This document shows positions 20,057-27,746 of a stretch of DNA of 64,000 nt, piece by piece; within the stretch, counting starts at the first letter, position 1; the number at the start of each line of letters is the position of its first letter. The translations under genes were made by a program, and so were the position numbers. Below the pieces are notes generated by a model. The model searched no databases. It was not told the origin of the DNA and saw nothing but the letters and a program-made list of their open reading frames with translations. This DNA is from Neoroseomonas soli (GTDB lineage Bacteria; Pseudomonadota; Alphaproteobacteria; Acetobacterales; Acetobacteraceae), in assembly GCF_018129065.1 (NCBI RefSeq), contig NZ_JAAEDM010000003.1, forward strand, positions 1 to 64,000, given 5' to 3'.

Positions 20057-21603
20057 TGGTCCTCAAATCCCTCTTCAGCCGTTTCCGCTCCCGCGGGGAG
20101 GAGGCTCCCTCCGATCCCCAGCGCCCGCCGGAACTCCCCATCCCCGGCCCGCCGGAGGCCCCGCCCTCCGGCCCCGAGACGCCTGAACCCGGCCCCGCCG
20201 AGACGCCGCCCTTCATCCCCGACCCGTCGCCGGAGCCGATGCCGGTCGAGATCCCGCCACCCAGCGGGGGTGCGCCCGTCGTCGAGGCCTGGGCACCGGC
20301 AAGCATCGCCACCCCGCCCGCGCCGGTCGCCGATGCCGGGCGTCCCTCCGACGCCACGCGCCAGCCGGCGACCGCCAGGGCTGCGCCGCCCGTGCCTGCC
20401 GCCGAGGCCGCATGGTCCGCGCCCCTCGTGGAAACGCTGCCACGTCCGGAGGTCGCACCAGCCGCCGAGGCCGCGTCCGGGACCGCATTCTACGCACCTC
20501 TCGCGGAAGCCCCGCCTCGCCCGCCGCTCGCGCCCTCGGCGCCTGCCCCCGCGGCCCTTCCGGCCGCCTCGCCGAGCGAGCCCGCCGCCGTCGCAACCAC
20601 GGCCCCGCTACCGGCCGGCCACACCGCGACCTCTGCCGACACGACTGCGGCTGCCCCCGCGCCGCAGCCAGGCACGGAGCCGCGCCAGGGCTGGTTCTCC
20701 CGCCTCAAGGCCGGCCTGGCGCGTTCCACCGCGAAGCTGACCGACAGCGTCACCACCCTATTTCGCAAGCGCCGCCTCGATGAGGAAGCGCTGGAGGAAC
20801 TCGAGGAAACGCTGATCGCCGCCGACCTCGGCGTCGCCGCCTCCCGCCGCATCGTCGAGGGCTTCCGCAAGACGCGCTTCGGCAAGGAAGTGACGGATGA
20901 GGAAGTGAAGGCGACGCTGGCCGAGGAGATCGCCGCCATCCTCGCCCCGGTCGCGCAGCCGCTGGTGATCGAGCCCGCCCGCGCGCCGCATGTCGTGCTG
21001 GTGGTCGGCGTGAACGGCACCGGCAAGACGACGACCATCGCCAAGCTCGGCCGGCAGTACCGCGAGGCCGGGCTGAAGACCGGCTTCGTCGCCGGCGACA
21101 CCTTCCGCGCCGCGGCCGTCGAGCAGTTGCAGGTCTGGGCTGACCGCACCGGGGCTCGCTTCTTCCCGCCCGCAAAGCCCGGCGCGGACGCCGCCGGCCT
21201 CGCCTTCGACGCGCTGGGCACGGCGCGGGCGGAGGGCCTCGACGTGCTGCTGGTCGATACCGCCGGCCGCCTGCACAACAAGTCCGCGCTGATGGAGGAA
21301 CTGCGGAAGGTCATCCGCGTCATCCGCCGCGTGGACGAGACCGCGCCGCATTCCGTCCTGCTCGTGCTGGACGCCACCACCGGCCAGAACGCCGTCCAGC
21401 AGGTGAAGGTGTTCAAGGAGATGGTGGACGTCTCCGGCCTTGCGGTTACGAAGCTCGACGGCTCGGCCAAGGGCGGCGTCGTCGTCGCGCTGGCGCAGGA
21501 ATTCGGCCTGCCGGTGCACGTGGTCGGCGTTGGCGAGAAGGCCGAGGACCTGCGGCCCTTCGAGGCAAGGGACTACGCGCGCGGGCTGCTCGGGCTCGAA
21601 TGA
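20056..21603 (+). CDS. ftsY: Signal recognition particle receptor FtsY
   Basis: The product has 515 residues. The first ~215 are a low-complexity Pro/Ala/Glu-rich A domain, longer in proline than usual, which probably mediates membrane contact. The N domain follows (about 216-310), then the G domain with GVNGTGKTTTIAKLG (G1), DTFRAAAVEQL (insertion box), DTAGRLHNKSALMEEL (G3) and TKLDGSAKGG (G4). It docks SRP-ribosome complexes at the inner membrane. The start overlaps the mtaB stop by one base (TGATG). Confidence 0.97.
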   Translation: MVLKSLFSRFRSRGEEAPSDPQRPPELPIPGPPEAPPSGPETPEPGPAETPPFIPDPSPEPMPVEIPPPSGGAPVVEAWAPASIATPPAPVADAGRPSDATRQPATARAAPPVPAAEAAWSAPLVETLPRPEVAPAAEAASGTAFYAPLAEAPPRPPLAPSAPAPAALPAASPSEPAAVATTAPLPAGHTATSADTTAAAPAPQPGTEPRQGWFSRLKAGLARSTAKLTDSVTTLFRKRRLDEEALEELEETLIAADLGVAASRRIVEGFRKTRFGKEVTDEEVKATLAEEIAAILAPVAQPLVIEPARAPHVVLVVGVNGTGKTTTIAKLGRQYREAGLKTGFVAGDTFRAAAVEQLQVWADRTGARFFPPAKPGADAAGLAFDALGTARAEGLDVLLVDTAGRLHNKSALMEELRKVIRVIRRVDETAPHSVLLVLDATTGQNAVQQVKVFKEMVDVSGLAVTKLDGSAKGGVVVALAQEFGLPVHVVGVGEKAEDLRPFEARDYARGLLGLE

Positions 21604-22058
21604 TCCCGCGCGGCGGCCGGCGAGCCTTTCTGCTGGCCGCGCTGCCCGTCCTCACCGCGCAGGCGGGCGGGGACTTCATCGAGATCTCGCCCGGCCTCGG
21701 CACCCGGCCCGTGCTGATCGCGGCAAGCCAGGTGGTGCGGATCGGCCGTGCCGAGGGCTACACGGTGGTGGACACCACCGCCTGGGTGCAGCAGCGCACG
21801 GTCGAGCCATTGGAAGCCATCGCGCAGCGGGTCGCCGCGACCGGACAGCGGCTCATCCCGCTGACCGACCTCAACGGCCAGCGCATCTACATCGCCGCCG
21901 ACCGCGTCGTGCTGGTCCGGGAATCGCAGGAACGCCACGCCGCCGGGGCGCGCGCGGCTATCGTGATGGTCGGGCTGCGCTTCAACACCGACGTCGCCGT
22001 GCGCGAGACGCCGGAGGACGTGATGGCCGCGCTGCGGGGCGCGGCGCCGCCCCGCTGA
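21600..22058 (+). CDS. Exported small protein with two FlbD-like repeats, function unknown
   Basis: The 152-residue ORF starts at ATG 21600, overlapping the ftsY stop. A hydrophobic N-terminus (RRAFLLAALPVLTAQAGG, 7-24) could be a signal peptide. Two similar units follow: PVLIAASQVVRIGRAEGYTV with EPLEAIAQRV (about 37-81), and LTDLNGQRIYIAADRVVLVRE with VRETPEDVMAAL (about 88-145). The second resembles the short flagellar regulator FlbD (L-x-x-LNG...NAD...V-x-ES...). The resemblance is structural pattern only, and no flagellar gene is near. I do not recognise a function. Confidence 0.6.
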   Translation: MIPRGGRRAFLLAALPVLTAQAGGDFIEISPGLGTRPVLIAASQVVRIGRAEGYTVVDTTAWVQQRTVEPLEAIAQRVAATGQRLIPLTDLNGQRIYIAADRVVLVRESQERHAAGARAAIVMVGLRFNTDVAVRETPEDVMAALRGAAPPR

Positions 22059-22126
22059 CCGCCCACCCCTTGCCAGGGGCGGCGGGTGGCGCGACATCCT
22101 CGGGGCAGGAACTCCAGGACCAGGCC

Positions 22127-22702
22127 ATGCCCAAGACCCGCCCGATCGCCCGCACGCCCATCCCCGACCTGAACACCCTGCCGGATGACATCCGCACCCG
22201 GATCCTGAAGGTGCAGGAGAAGTCGGGCTTCATCCCGAACGTCTTCCTGATGCTCGCGCATCGGCCGGAAGAGTTCCGCGCCTTCATGGCCTACCACGAC
22301 ACGCTGATGGACAAGTCGGAAGGCGTGACCAAGGCGGAGCGCGAGATGATCGTCGTCGCGGTGTCGTCGCGGAACCAATGCCAGTACTGCGTGGTGGCGC
22401 ACGGGGCCATTCTGCGTATCCGCGCCAAGAACCCGCTGATCGCCGACCAGGTCACCGCCAACTGGCGCAAGGCCGACATCACCGACAAGCAGAAGGCGAT
22501 GCTGGAATTCGCCATGAAGGTGAACGACCGCGCCAACGAGGTGAACGAGGCCGACCACGAGGCGCTGCGCAAGGCCGGCTTCAACGATGAGGCGATCTGG
22601 GACATCGCCGCCATCGCCGCCTTCTTCGGCATGTCCAACCGGCTGGCGAACGTGACCAGCCTGCGCCCGAACGACGAGTTCTACGCGATGGGGAGGGGCT
22701 GA
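22127..22702 (+). CDS. AhpD-fold peroxidase-related protein (carboxymuconolactone decarboxylase family)
   Basis: The start ATG at 22127 follows GGAC/CAGG and gives 191 residues; the frame is open upstream but overlaps ftsY and its follower. It belongs to the 'uncharacterised peroxidase-related' branch of the CMD/AhpD superfamily. The redox motif is NQCQYCVVAHG with Cys85, Cys88 and His92, preceded by LTKAERE-like SEGVTKAEREMIVVAVS. Such proteins reduce hydroperoxides with thiol donors, or act as thiol-disulfide relays. It is followed within one base by the creatininase-family gene. Confidence 0.88.
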   Translation: MPKTRPIARTPIPDLNTLPDDIRTRILKVQEKSGFIPNVFLMLAHRPEEFRAFMAYHDTLMDKSEGVTKAEREMIVVAVSSRNQCQYCVVAHGAILRIRAKNPLIADQVTANWRKADITDKQKAMLEFAMKVNDRANEVNEADHEALRKAGFNDEAIWDIAAIAAFFGMSNRLANVTSLRPNDEFYAMGRG

Positions 22703-22703
22703 G

Positions 22704-23501
22704 ATGACCGAGGTCCGCTGGGAACGCCTGACGGCGCCGGAACTGCGCGCGCTCGCCGAACGCGACGCCGTGGTGGTGGTGCCGGTCGCGAGCATCGAGC
22801 AGCACGGCCCACACCTGCCGGTCTGGACCGACAGCTTCATCGGCCATTCGGTCAGCATCCGCGCGGCGGAACTTTGCGAAGACCTGCCGGCGGTGGTGCT
22901 GCCGCCGATGTGGCTCGGCCTGTCCGAGCACCACTTCCCCTTCGGCGGCACGATCAGCGTGGACTACGCGACCTTCGCCGGCATCCTGCGCTGCATCGTG
23001 CGCTCGCTGCTGGCGGATGGCTTCTCGAAGGTGATGTTCTTCAACAGCCATGGCGGCAATGCAGACCCGCTTGCGGTGGCCACGCGCGAACTGGCGCATG
23101 AGTTCGGCATCCCGGTGCTGACCACTGCCATCACGCGCGTCGCGCCGAAGGAGATCGCGGCAGCCCTCACCGCGCAGCCCGGCATCCATCACGCCTGCGA
23201 GGGCGAGACGAGCCTCTGGATGCATCTCGACCCGAACCAGGTGCGGACGGCGGAGATCGCGAATTCCGTCTCGCCCGGGAACTTCGACGCATCCAGCCAG
23301 GCCGTCACGCGCTTCTGGTCCTTCTCCGAACGTGCGCCGGTGACCGGCGTGCGCGGCGATGCGCGCGCCGCGACGCCGGAAAAGGGCAAGGCCATCTTCG
23401 AGGCGATGGCCGCCGGCCTGGCGCGCGAACTGCGTGACCCGGCCAACTGGTCGAAGCCCGACGATGTGTGGCGGCGCGGGCGGGCCCAGGGGCCGCGGTG
23501 A
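22704..23501 (+). CDS. Creatininase-family amidohydrolase
   Basis: The 265-residue protein has the creatininase fold motifs: PVASIEQHGPHLPVWTDSF (about 27-45, metal-binding Glu/His/Asp), GLSEHHFPFGGTIS, FFNSHGGNADPL and ACEGETSLWMH. The metal ligands Glu, two His, Asp and Glu are all present, so it should be active. Family members cleave cyclic amides such as creatinine or formamidopyrimidine intermediates; which substrate is used here cannot be told. Its stop overlaps the GTG of the next gene, indicating a paired function with the C39-like protein. Confidence 0.88.
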   Translation: MTEVRWERLTAPELRALAERDAVVVVPVASIEQHGPHLPVWTDSFIGHSVSIRAAELCEDLPAVVLPPMWLGLSEHHFPFGGTISVDYATFAGILRCIVRSLLADGFSKVMFFNSHGGNADPLAVATRELAHEFGIPVLTTAITRVAPKEIAAALTAQPGIHHACEGETSLWMHLDPNQVRTAEIANSVSPGNFDASSQAVTRFWSFSERAPVTGVRGDARAATPEKGKAIFEAMAAGLARELRDPANWSKPDDVWRRGRAQGPR

Positions 23502-24100
23502 TCCCGCCCTTCTTCGGGCAGTGGGAATCCGCCGAGCGGATCGGCGACATCCTCTCGGGCGCGCTGCGCGCGGAGGATGATCCGCTCTGGCCTCGATCCG
23601 GCGCGCGCGACGCAGCGGAATACGCGGAGTGGGCGGACCATCTCTGCGGCGTGGCGTGCCTGCGCATGGCGCTCGGCGCACGCGGCATCGCGCCGCCGCG
23701 CGCCTTCGACCTCGCACGCGAACTGACCACGCGCGGCGGCTACGTCGTGCAGCCGGACGGCTTCATCCGCGGGCTGATCTACGCGCCGGCCGCTTCCTGG
23801 CTGGCCGAGGCGCACGGCATCGCCGCCGAGGTCCGCGTGGACATGCCGGCCGAGGCGATCCCGGCCCTGGTGGCGAAGGGCGGGATGTTCGTCGCCTCAG
23901 TGCATCCCTGGGTGCGCTGGCAGGAACGCGAACCGCCCTCGCGCGGGGGGCATCTCGTGCTGGTCTTCGCGGCCGCGGGCGACGTGCTGCGCTTTCACAA
24001 CCCCTCGGGCCACTCGCCGGCAGCACAAGCGGATACACGCCTGCCGGTGGCGGATTTCGCGCGCTTCTATGCGGGGCGTGGGATCTGGCTTCCGGGGTGA
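23498..24100 (+). CDS. C39-like papain-fold cysteine peptidase
   Basis: The start is taken as GTG 23498, overlapping the creatininase stop (GTGA), giving 200 residues. It has no signal peptide. A papain-like triad is visible: Cys50 in DHLCGVACLRMAL, His152 in SRGGHLVLVF and Asn168 in FHNPSGH. The usual oxyanion Gln before the Cys is not obvious; Asp47/His48 lie there instead. The arrangement matches peptidase C39-like proteins of bacterial cytosol or export systems. The substrate is unknown. The coupling to a creatininase-family amidohydrolase suggests successive hydrolysis of the same compound. Confidence 0.7.
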   Translation: MIPPFFGQWESAERIGDILSGALRAEDDPLWPRSGARDAAEYAEWADHLCGVACLRMALGARGIAPPRAFDLARELTTRGGYVVQPDGFIRGLIYAPAASWLAEAHGIAAEVRVDMPAEAIPALVAKGGMFVASVHPWVRWQEREPPSRGGHLVLVFAAAGDVLRFHNPSGHSPAAQADTRLPVADFARFYAGRGIWLPG

Positions 24101-24103
24101 TTG

Positions 24104-24266
24104 CCGGAGGGGCGCTGCCCCTCCGGACCTCCCCGGCAAAGGCCGAAAGGCCTTTGCGAACCATCACCTGGTATCGACGCAGACCGACGCCCGCTGCTCC
24201 CGGTAACGGGCTCCGAGGGCCTTTCGGCCCTCGGCAGGGTGGCGCGGAGGGGCGGCGCCCCTCCGC
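24104..24266. repeat. REP pair (family 1) between the C39-like gene and fdhD
   Basis: This is the second inverted pair of the family. Hairpins are 24104-24126 (stem CCGGAGGGGC), 24136-24157 (stem GCAAAGGCC, loop GAAA), 24213-24234 (stem CCGAGGGCC, loop TTTC) and 24244-24266 (stem GCGGAGGGGC). The inner 22-bp hairpin at 24213-24234 is identical to that at 15106-15127. The middle 55 bp differs between the pairs, as expected for two REP arms around a non-conserved spacer. It starts four bases after the C39-like stop. Confidence 0.85.
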
Positions 24267-24301
24267 TTGCTTCGCATCGCGCGATCGCCCATCTGCCTCG
24301 T

Positions 24302-25198
24302 ATGGATGACCTCCTCCGCGTCAAGCCCGACCCCACCGATCCGCGCCTGACGCGCCGCGTTGCCGGCGTGGATCACACCGGTGCCCCGATCGAGACCAGC
24401 GTCACCGTGGAGCGCCCGCTGACGCTGTTCCTCAATGGCCAGGAGATCGTCACGATGATGACGATCGGCGACCGGCCGGAGGACCTCGCGATCGGCTACC
24501 TGCTGAACCAGGGCATGCTGAAGCCGGATGCCGTGGTGACGGGCGTGGACTACGACGACGACCTCGGCGTGGTGGTTGTGCGCACGCCGGAGCGCACCGA
24601 CTTCGAGGCGAAGCTGCGCAAGAAGACGCTCACCTCCGGCTGCGCGCAGGGCACCGCCTTCGGCGACCTGATGGAGGGCTTCGCGCAGGTCCGCCTGCCG
24701 AGGACGGAGTTGCGCACGACCTGGCTCTACCGCCTGCTCCACCGCATCAACACGCTGCCGACGCTGTATCTGGAAGCCGGCGCGATCCACGGCTGCGCGC
24801 TGTGCTGGCAGGACCAGCCGGTCGTCTACATGGAGGATGTCGGCCGCCACAACGCGGTGGACAAGATCGCGGGCTGGATGTTCCGCAACCACGAGGCGCC
24901 CGGCGACAAGATCTTCTACACGACCGGGCGCCTGACCTCGGAGATGGTCATCAAGACCGTGCGCATGGGCATCCCGATCCTGGTCTCGCGCTCGGGCTTC
25001 ACCGCCTGGGGCGTGGAACTGGCGCGCGAGGCGGGGCTGACGCTGATCGGCCGCTGCAAGGGCAAGCGCTTCGTCGCACTCTCGGGGCAGGAGCGCATCG
25101 TCTTCGACGCCGACCTGACCTACGTCGAGGAGGAATCCGCGAAGCACTGGCGCAAGAACAGCGCCGAGGCGATGGCGGCGACCGACGATGCGGGCTGA
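24302..25198 (+). CDS. fdhD: Formate dehydrogenase accessory sulfurtransferase FdhD
   Basis: The 298-residue protein starts at ATG 24302. FdhD moves sulfur from IscS to the bis-MGD cofactor before it enters formate dehydrogenase. The region aligned with the E. coli CxxC loop reads TSGCAQGT, leaving a single cysteine (Cys114). A separate CALC (Cys165, Cys168) precedes the conserved EDVGRHNAVDKI motif (178-189). The C-terminal SRSGFTAWGVELAREAGLTLIG is typical. It overlaps mobA by 11 bp and lies opposite the moeA-mobB-fdh genes it serves. Confidence 0.95.
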   Translation: MDDLLRVKPDPTDPRLTRRVAGVDHTGAPIETSVTVERPLTLFLNGQEIVTMMTIGDRPEDLAIGYLLNQGMLKPDAVVTGVDYDDDLGVVVVRTPERTDFEAKLRKKTLTSGCAQGTAFGDLMEGFAQVRLPRTELRTTWLYRLLHRINTLPTLYLEAGAIHGCALCWQDQPVVYMEDVGRHNAVDKIAGWMFRNHEAPGDKIFYTTGRLTSEMVIKTVRMGIPILVSRSGFTAWGVELAREAGLTLIGRCKGKRFVALSGQERIVFDADLTYVEEESAKHWRKNSAEAMAATDDAG

Positions 25199-25889
25199 CA
25201 CGCAGGGCATCGCGCAGCAGGCGCGCGGGACGCTCGGTTGCGTGCTCGCGGGCGGTCTCGCGCGGCGGATGGGCGGCGGGGACAAGCCGCTGCGGCTGCT
25301 CGGCGGAAAGCCGATGCTGGACCACGCGCTGGATCGGCTCTCGCCGCAGGTGGCGGCGATGGTGATCAACGCGAACGGCGACCCTGCGCGCTTCGCGGGC
25401 TACGGCCTGCCGGTGGTGGCGGATGGGCTGCCGGACTATCCGGGGCCCCTCGCGGGCATCCTCGCCGCGCTGGACTGGGCCGCGGCGAAGCGGCCGGACC
25501 TGCCCTGGGTGGCGTCCGTGCCCGGCGATTCCCCTTTCATCCCCCTGGACCTCGTGGCGCGGCTGCATGCGGCGCGGGAGGAGGCGGGCGTGCCGCTCGC
25601 CTGCGCGCGTTCCGCCGGCCAGGCGCATCCGCCGGTCGGCCTCTGGCCCGTCGCGCTGCGGGAGGACCTGCGCGCCGCCCTGACCGGCGGGGAACGCAAG
25701 ATCGACCGCTGGACCGCCCGCCACGGCTGCGCCCATGCCGACTGGCCGGACAGCCCCGTGGACCCCTTCTTCAACGCCAATTCGCCCGCGGAACTCGAGG
25801 CCGCCCAGGCCCTCCTGCCGCTGTTGCAATCGGCCGGTGGCAACGCCATAGACAATACCGATCACGCTTGCGGGGAGCGCCAGACATGA
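25188..25889 (+). CDS. mobA: Molybdenum cofactor guanylyltransferase
   Basis: The 233-residue MobA attaches GMP to Mo-MPT, giving the (bis-)MGD cofactor used by the formate dehydrogenase in this window. The nucleotide-binding LAGGLARRMGGGDKPL loop (about 20-35) is present, followed by DYPGPLAGILAALDWA and the metal-binding PGDSPF. The C-terminal PFFNANSPAELEAA (about 202-215) is the family's NxNTPxDL equivalent. It overlaps fdhD by 11 bp and the next small gene by ATGA. Confidence 0.95.
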   Translation: MRADTQGIAQQARGTLGCVLAGGLARRMGGGDKPLRLLGGKPMLDHALDRLSPQVAAMVINANGDPARFAGYGLPVVADGLPDYPGPLAGILAALDWAAAKRPDLPWVASVPGDSPFIPLDLVARLHAAREEAGVPLACARSAGQAHPPVGLWPVALREDLRAALTGGERKIDRWTARHGCAHADWPDSPVDPFFNANSPAELEAAQALLPLLQSAGGNAIDNTDHACGERQT

Positions 25890-26011
25890 AGGCCATCATC
25901 ACCGGCATCGTCATCGCGGTCATTGTCGCGGTGGGCGCAGCCTATGTGCTCGACACCAAGGTGCAGCAGACCGCCGAGGTTGCCTTCACCACATCCGGCG
26001 CGCGGCTGTAG
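25886..26011 (+). CDS. 41-residue single-pass membrane protein
   Basis: This ORF overlaps the mobA stop by ATGA (25886-25889). The product is a short cytoplasmic start (MKA), one hydrophobic segment IITGIVIAVIVAVGAAYVL (4-22) and a polar tail DTKVQQTAEVAFTTSGARL. The coupling to mobA and the coding-like composition support a real gene. I do not know a function. It could anchor a maturation factor at the membrane. It converges with the interrupted gene downstream of moeA, whose remnant stop is four bases away. Confidence 0.7.
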   Translation: MKAIITGIVIAVIVAVGAAYVLDTKVQQTAEVAFTTSGARL

Positions 26012-26014
26012 GTC

Positions 26015-26472
26015 TCAGCCCCAGCCCTCGCGGATAACGAGGGCGATCGGCACGACGCCCCAGGGCAGCCGGAACCGGAGTAGGCCGCAGACATCGAAGG
26101 CCGTGCGCGGCGCACGCGGATCATGCGGCACAACCACCCGCATGGGCGCGCTCGCGGGACTTCCGCTGGGGGCCCGGTTCACCGGGACGCTAGAGCGGTT
26201 TCCGTTCGCCTCAGCTCACGAACACCGCTCCAGGCCTTTGTTTTTTCGAGCATCTTCACCCGATCAGGTGATTCCACCTGATCGGGATCTGCTCTAGCCG
26301 CTTCCCCATTCGGCAGGGCATGGTCCACGCTTGCGATATCGCCGATCCCCGTCCGCCGGGTGACGACGCCCTGCGCCCGCTCCCAGCCAAACCGCCGCAC
26401 CAGGCTCCGCAGGTCCGGCTGCTGGAACATCATGCCGAGGCCGCAGAGAAAGTGACCGTAGCCCCCTGTCAA
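26015..26472 (-). pseudogene. Gene downstream of moeA split by a MITE-like element
   Basis: An N-terminal part starts at TTG 26472, overlapping the moeA stop (TTGA), and reads MTGGYGHFLCGLGMMFQQ... to PNGEAA at the element. A C-terminal part in another frame reads VPVNRAPSGSPASAP... to LPWGVVPIALVIREGWG and stops at 26015. Removing one 104-bp unit with one TA/CTAG copy joins them in a single 117-residue frame (...GEAASVPVNR...). I do not recognise the intact protein. Its coupling to moeA suggests a molybdoenzyme-related role that is probably lost or altered here. Confidence 0.7.
26191..26296 (+). mobile_element. MITE-like two-hairpin element, copy A, inserted in a gene
   Basis: It is bounded by CTAG at 26190-26193 and 26294-26297, with TA as the likely 2-bp duplication 104 bp apart. 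The ends are inverted: CTAGAGC and GCTCTAG. Inside are a first stem GAGCGGT/ACCGCTC around a CCGTTCGCC...GCTCACG loop, a T-rich spacer, and a second perfect 12-bp stem CCCGATCAGGTG/CACCTGATCGGG with loop ATTC (26259-26286). No coding capacity. The TA target within CTAG is typical of IS630/mariner-type transposition, which would have to be supplied in trans. Confidence 0.75.
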
Positions 26473-27746
26473 AGCAGGCCGGTGAAGGGCATCACCATCA
26501 CGCGGTCCCCGGGAGCCACCTCGGTCACCTCCTCCGGCAGTTCGGCAAAGCCGTCCGACTGCGTCAGGGAGGAGAGGAGCCCTGCCCCCTCGCGCGGGAA
26601 TTTCCGCGCCCTCGTCACGCCATCCGCCGTAACCAGCGTGACCCGCACGTATTCGCGCCGCCCGGCCTTCTTGCGATAGGCGAAATCCGCGGTGGCGACG
26701 AAGCGCGCCGGCGCTTCCCCCGCCGCGCCGGCGAGGCGCAGCACCAGCGGCCGGGCCAGGTGCAGGAAGCAGACCACCGCCGCGACCGGGTTGCCCGGCA
26801 ATCCCACCACCGGCGTACCGCCCGCGGCGAAATCGCCGCCCGACTTCGGCAGGACGCCCATCGCCGCCGGCCGGCCCGGCTTCACCGCGAGCCGCCAGAA
26901 CACCAGCCGGCCGCCCGTCTCGATGGCGGCGCGGACATGGTCCTCCTCCCCCGTCGAGACGCCGCCGCTGGTCAGCAGCAGGTCATGGTCGCGCGCGGCC
27001 TCGGCCAGCGCCGCGGAAGTGCGTTCCGCATCGTCGGGCAGGATGCCGAGATCGGTCGCCACGCAGGGCAGGCCCGCGAGCATCGCGAGCAGGGTGAAGC
27101 GGTTGCTGTCGTAGGTCTGCGCCGGACCGAGCGGCACGCCCGGCTCGGCCAGTTCGTCGCCGGTGGAAAAGACCCCCACGCGCGGCAGCGGCCGAACGGG
27201 AAGCGCCCGCTGGCCGAGTGCCGCGGCCAGCCCGAGTTCCGCCGCGCCGAGGATGGTCCCGGCGACGAGCGCCACCGCCCCGCGCGCCACGTCCTCCCCG
27301 GCCGGGCGGGCATTGGCGCCGCGCTTCAGCCCGGGAGGGACAAGGATGGCGCCGCCCTCGCGCCGCACATCCTCCTGCATCACGCAGGTATCCGTGCCGG
27401 GGGGCATGGGTGCTCCGGTGAAGACGCGCACCGCCTCCCCCGGCCCCACCGGGCGCGCGTTCAGGTGGCCGGCGGCGATCCGCCCGGCCTCGATGAAGCG
27501 CGTCGGCGCGCCTTCCACCAGGTCGACATGGCGAAAGGCCCATCCGTCCACCGCGGCATTGAAGAAGGGCGGCAGCGGCATCGGGGCGACGAGGTCCCGC
27601 GCCAGCACGCGGCCGCGCGCGGCCATGAGCGGCACCTCCTCCTCGCCCTCGGGAGCGGGAATGCGCGCGGCGATCAGCGCCTGCGCCTCCTCCACCGGCA
27701 TCAGTGCGCCGCCGAAGGCGAAGCAGTCGTCGCTGAGCTGCGCCAT
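26469..27746 (-). CDS. moeA: Molybdopterin molybdenumtransferase
   Basis: The 425-residue MoeA inserts molybdate into adenylylated molybdopterin. The N-terminal ARGRVLARDLVAPMPLPPFFNAAVDGWAF region (near 44-72) is conserved. The MPT-binding domain has GVFSTGDELAEPG, TYDSNRFTL, LLTSGGVSTGEEDHV and GLPGNPVAAVVCF. The C-terminal beta-barrel domain is complete. It directly abuts mobB (mobB stop 27747, moeA start 27746), so the two are one transcription unit downstream of the FDH subunits. Confidence 0.96.
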   Translation of the reverse strand: MAQLSDDCFAFGGALMPVEEAQALIAARIPAPEGEEEVPLMAARGRVLARDLVAPMPLPPFFNAAVDGWAFRHVDLVEGAPTRFIEAGRIAAGHLNARPVGPGEAVRVFTGAPMPPGTDTCVMQEDVRREGGAILVPPGLKRGANARPAGEDVARGAVALVAGTILGAAELGLAAALGQRALPVRPLPRVGVFSTGDELAEPGVPLGPAQTYDSNRFTLLAMLAGLPCVATDLGILPDDAERTSAALAEAARDHDLLLTSGGVSTGEEDHVRAAIETGGRLVFWRLAVKPGRPAAMGVLPKSGGDFAAGGTPVVGLPGNPVAAVVCFLHLARPLVLRLAGAAGEAPARFVATADFAYRKKAGRREYVRVTLVTADGVTRARKFPREGAGLLSSLTQSDGFAELPEEVTEVAPGDRVMVMPFTGLL

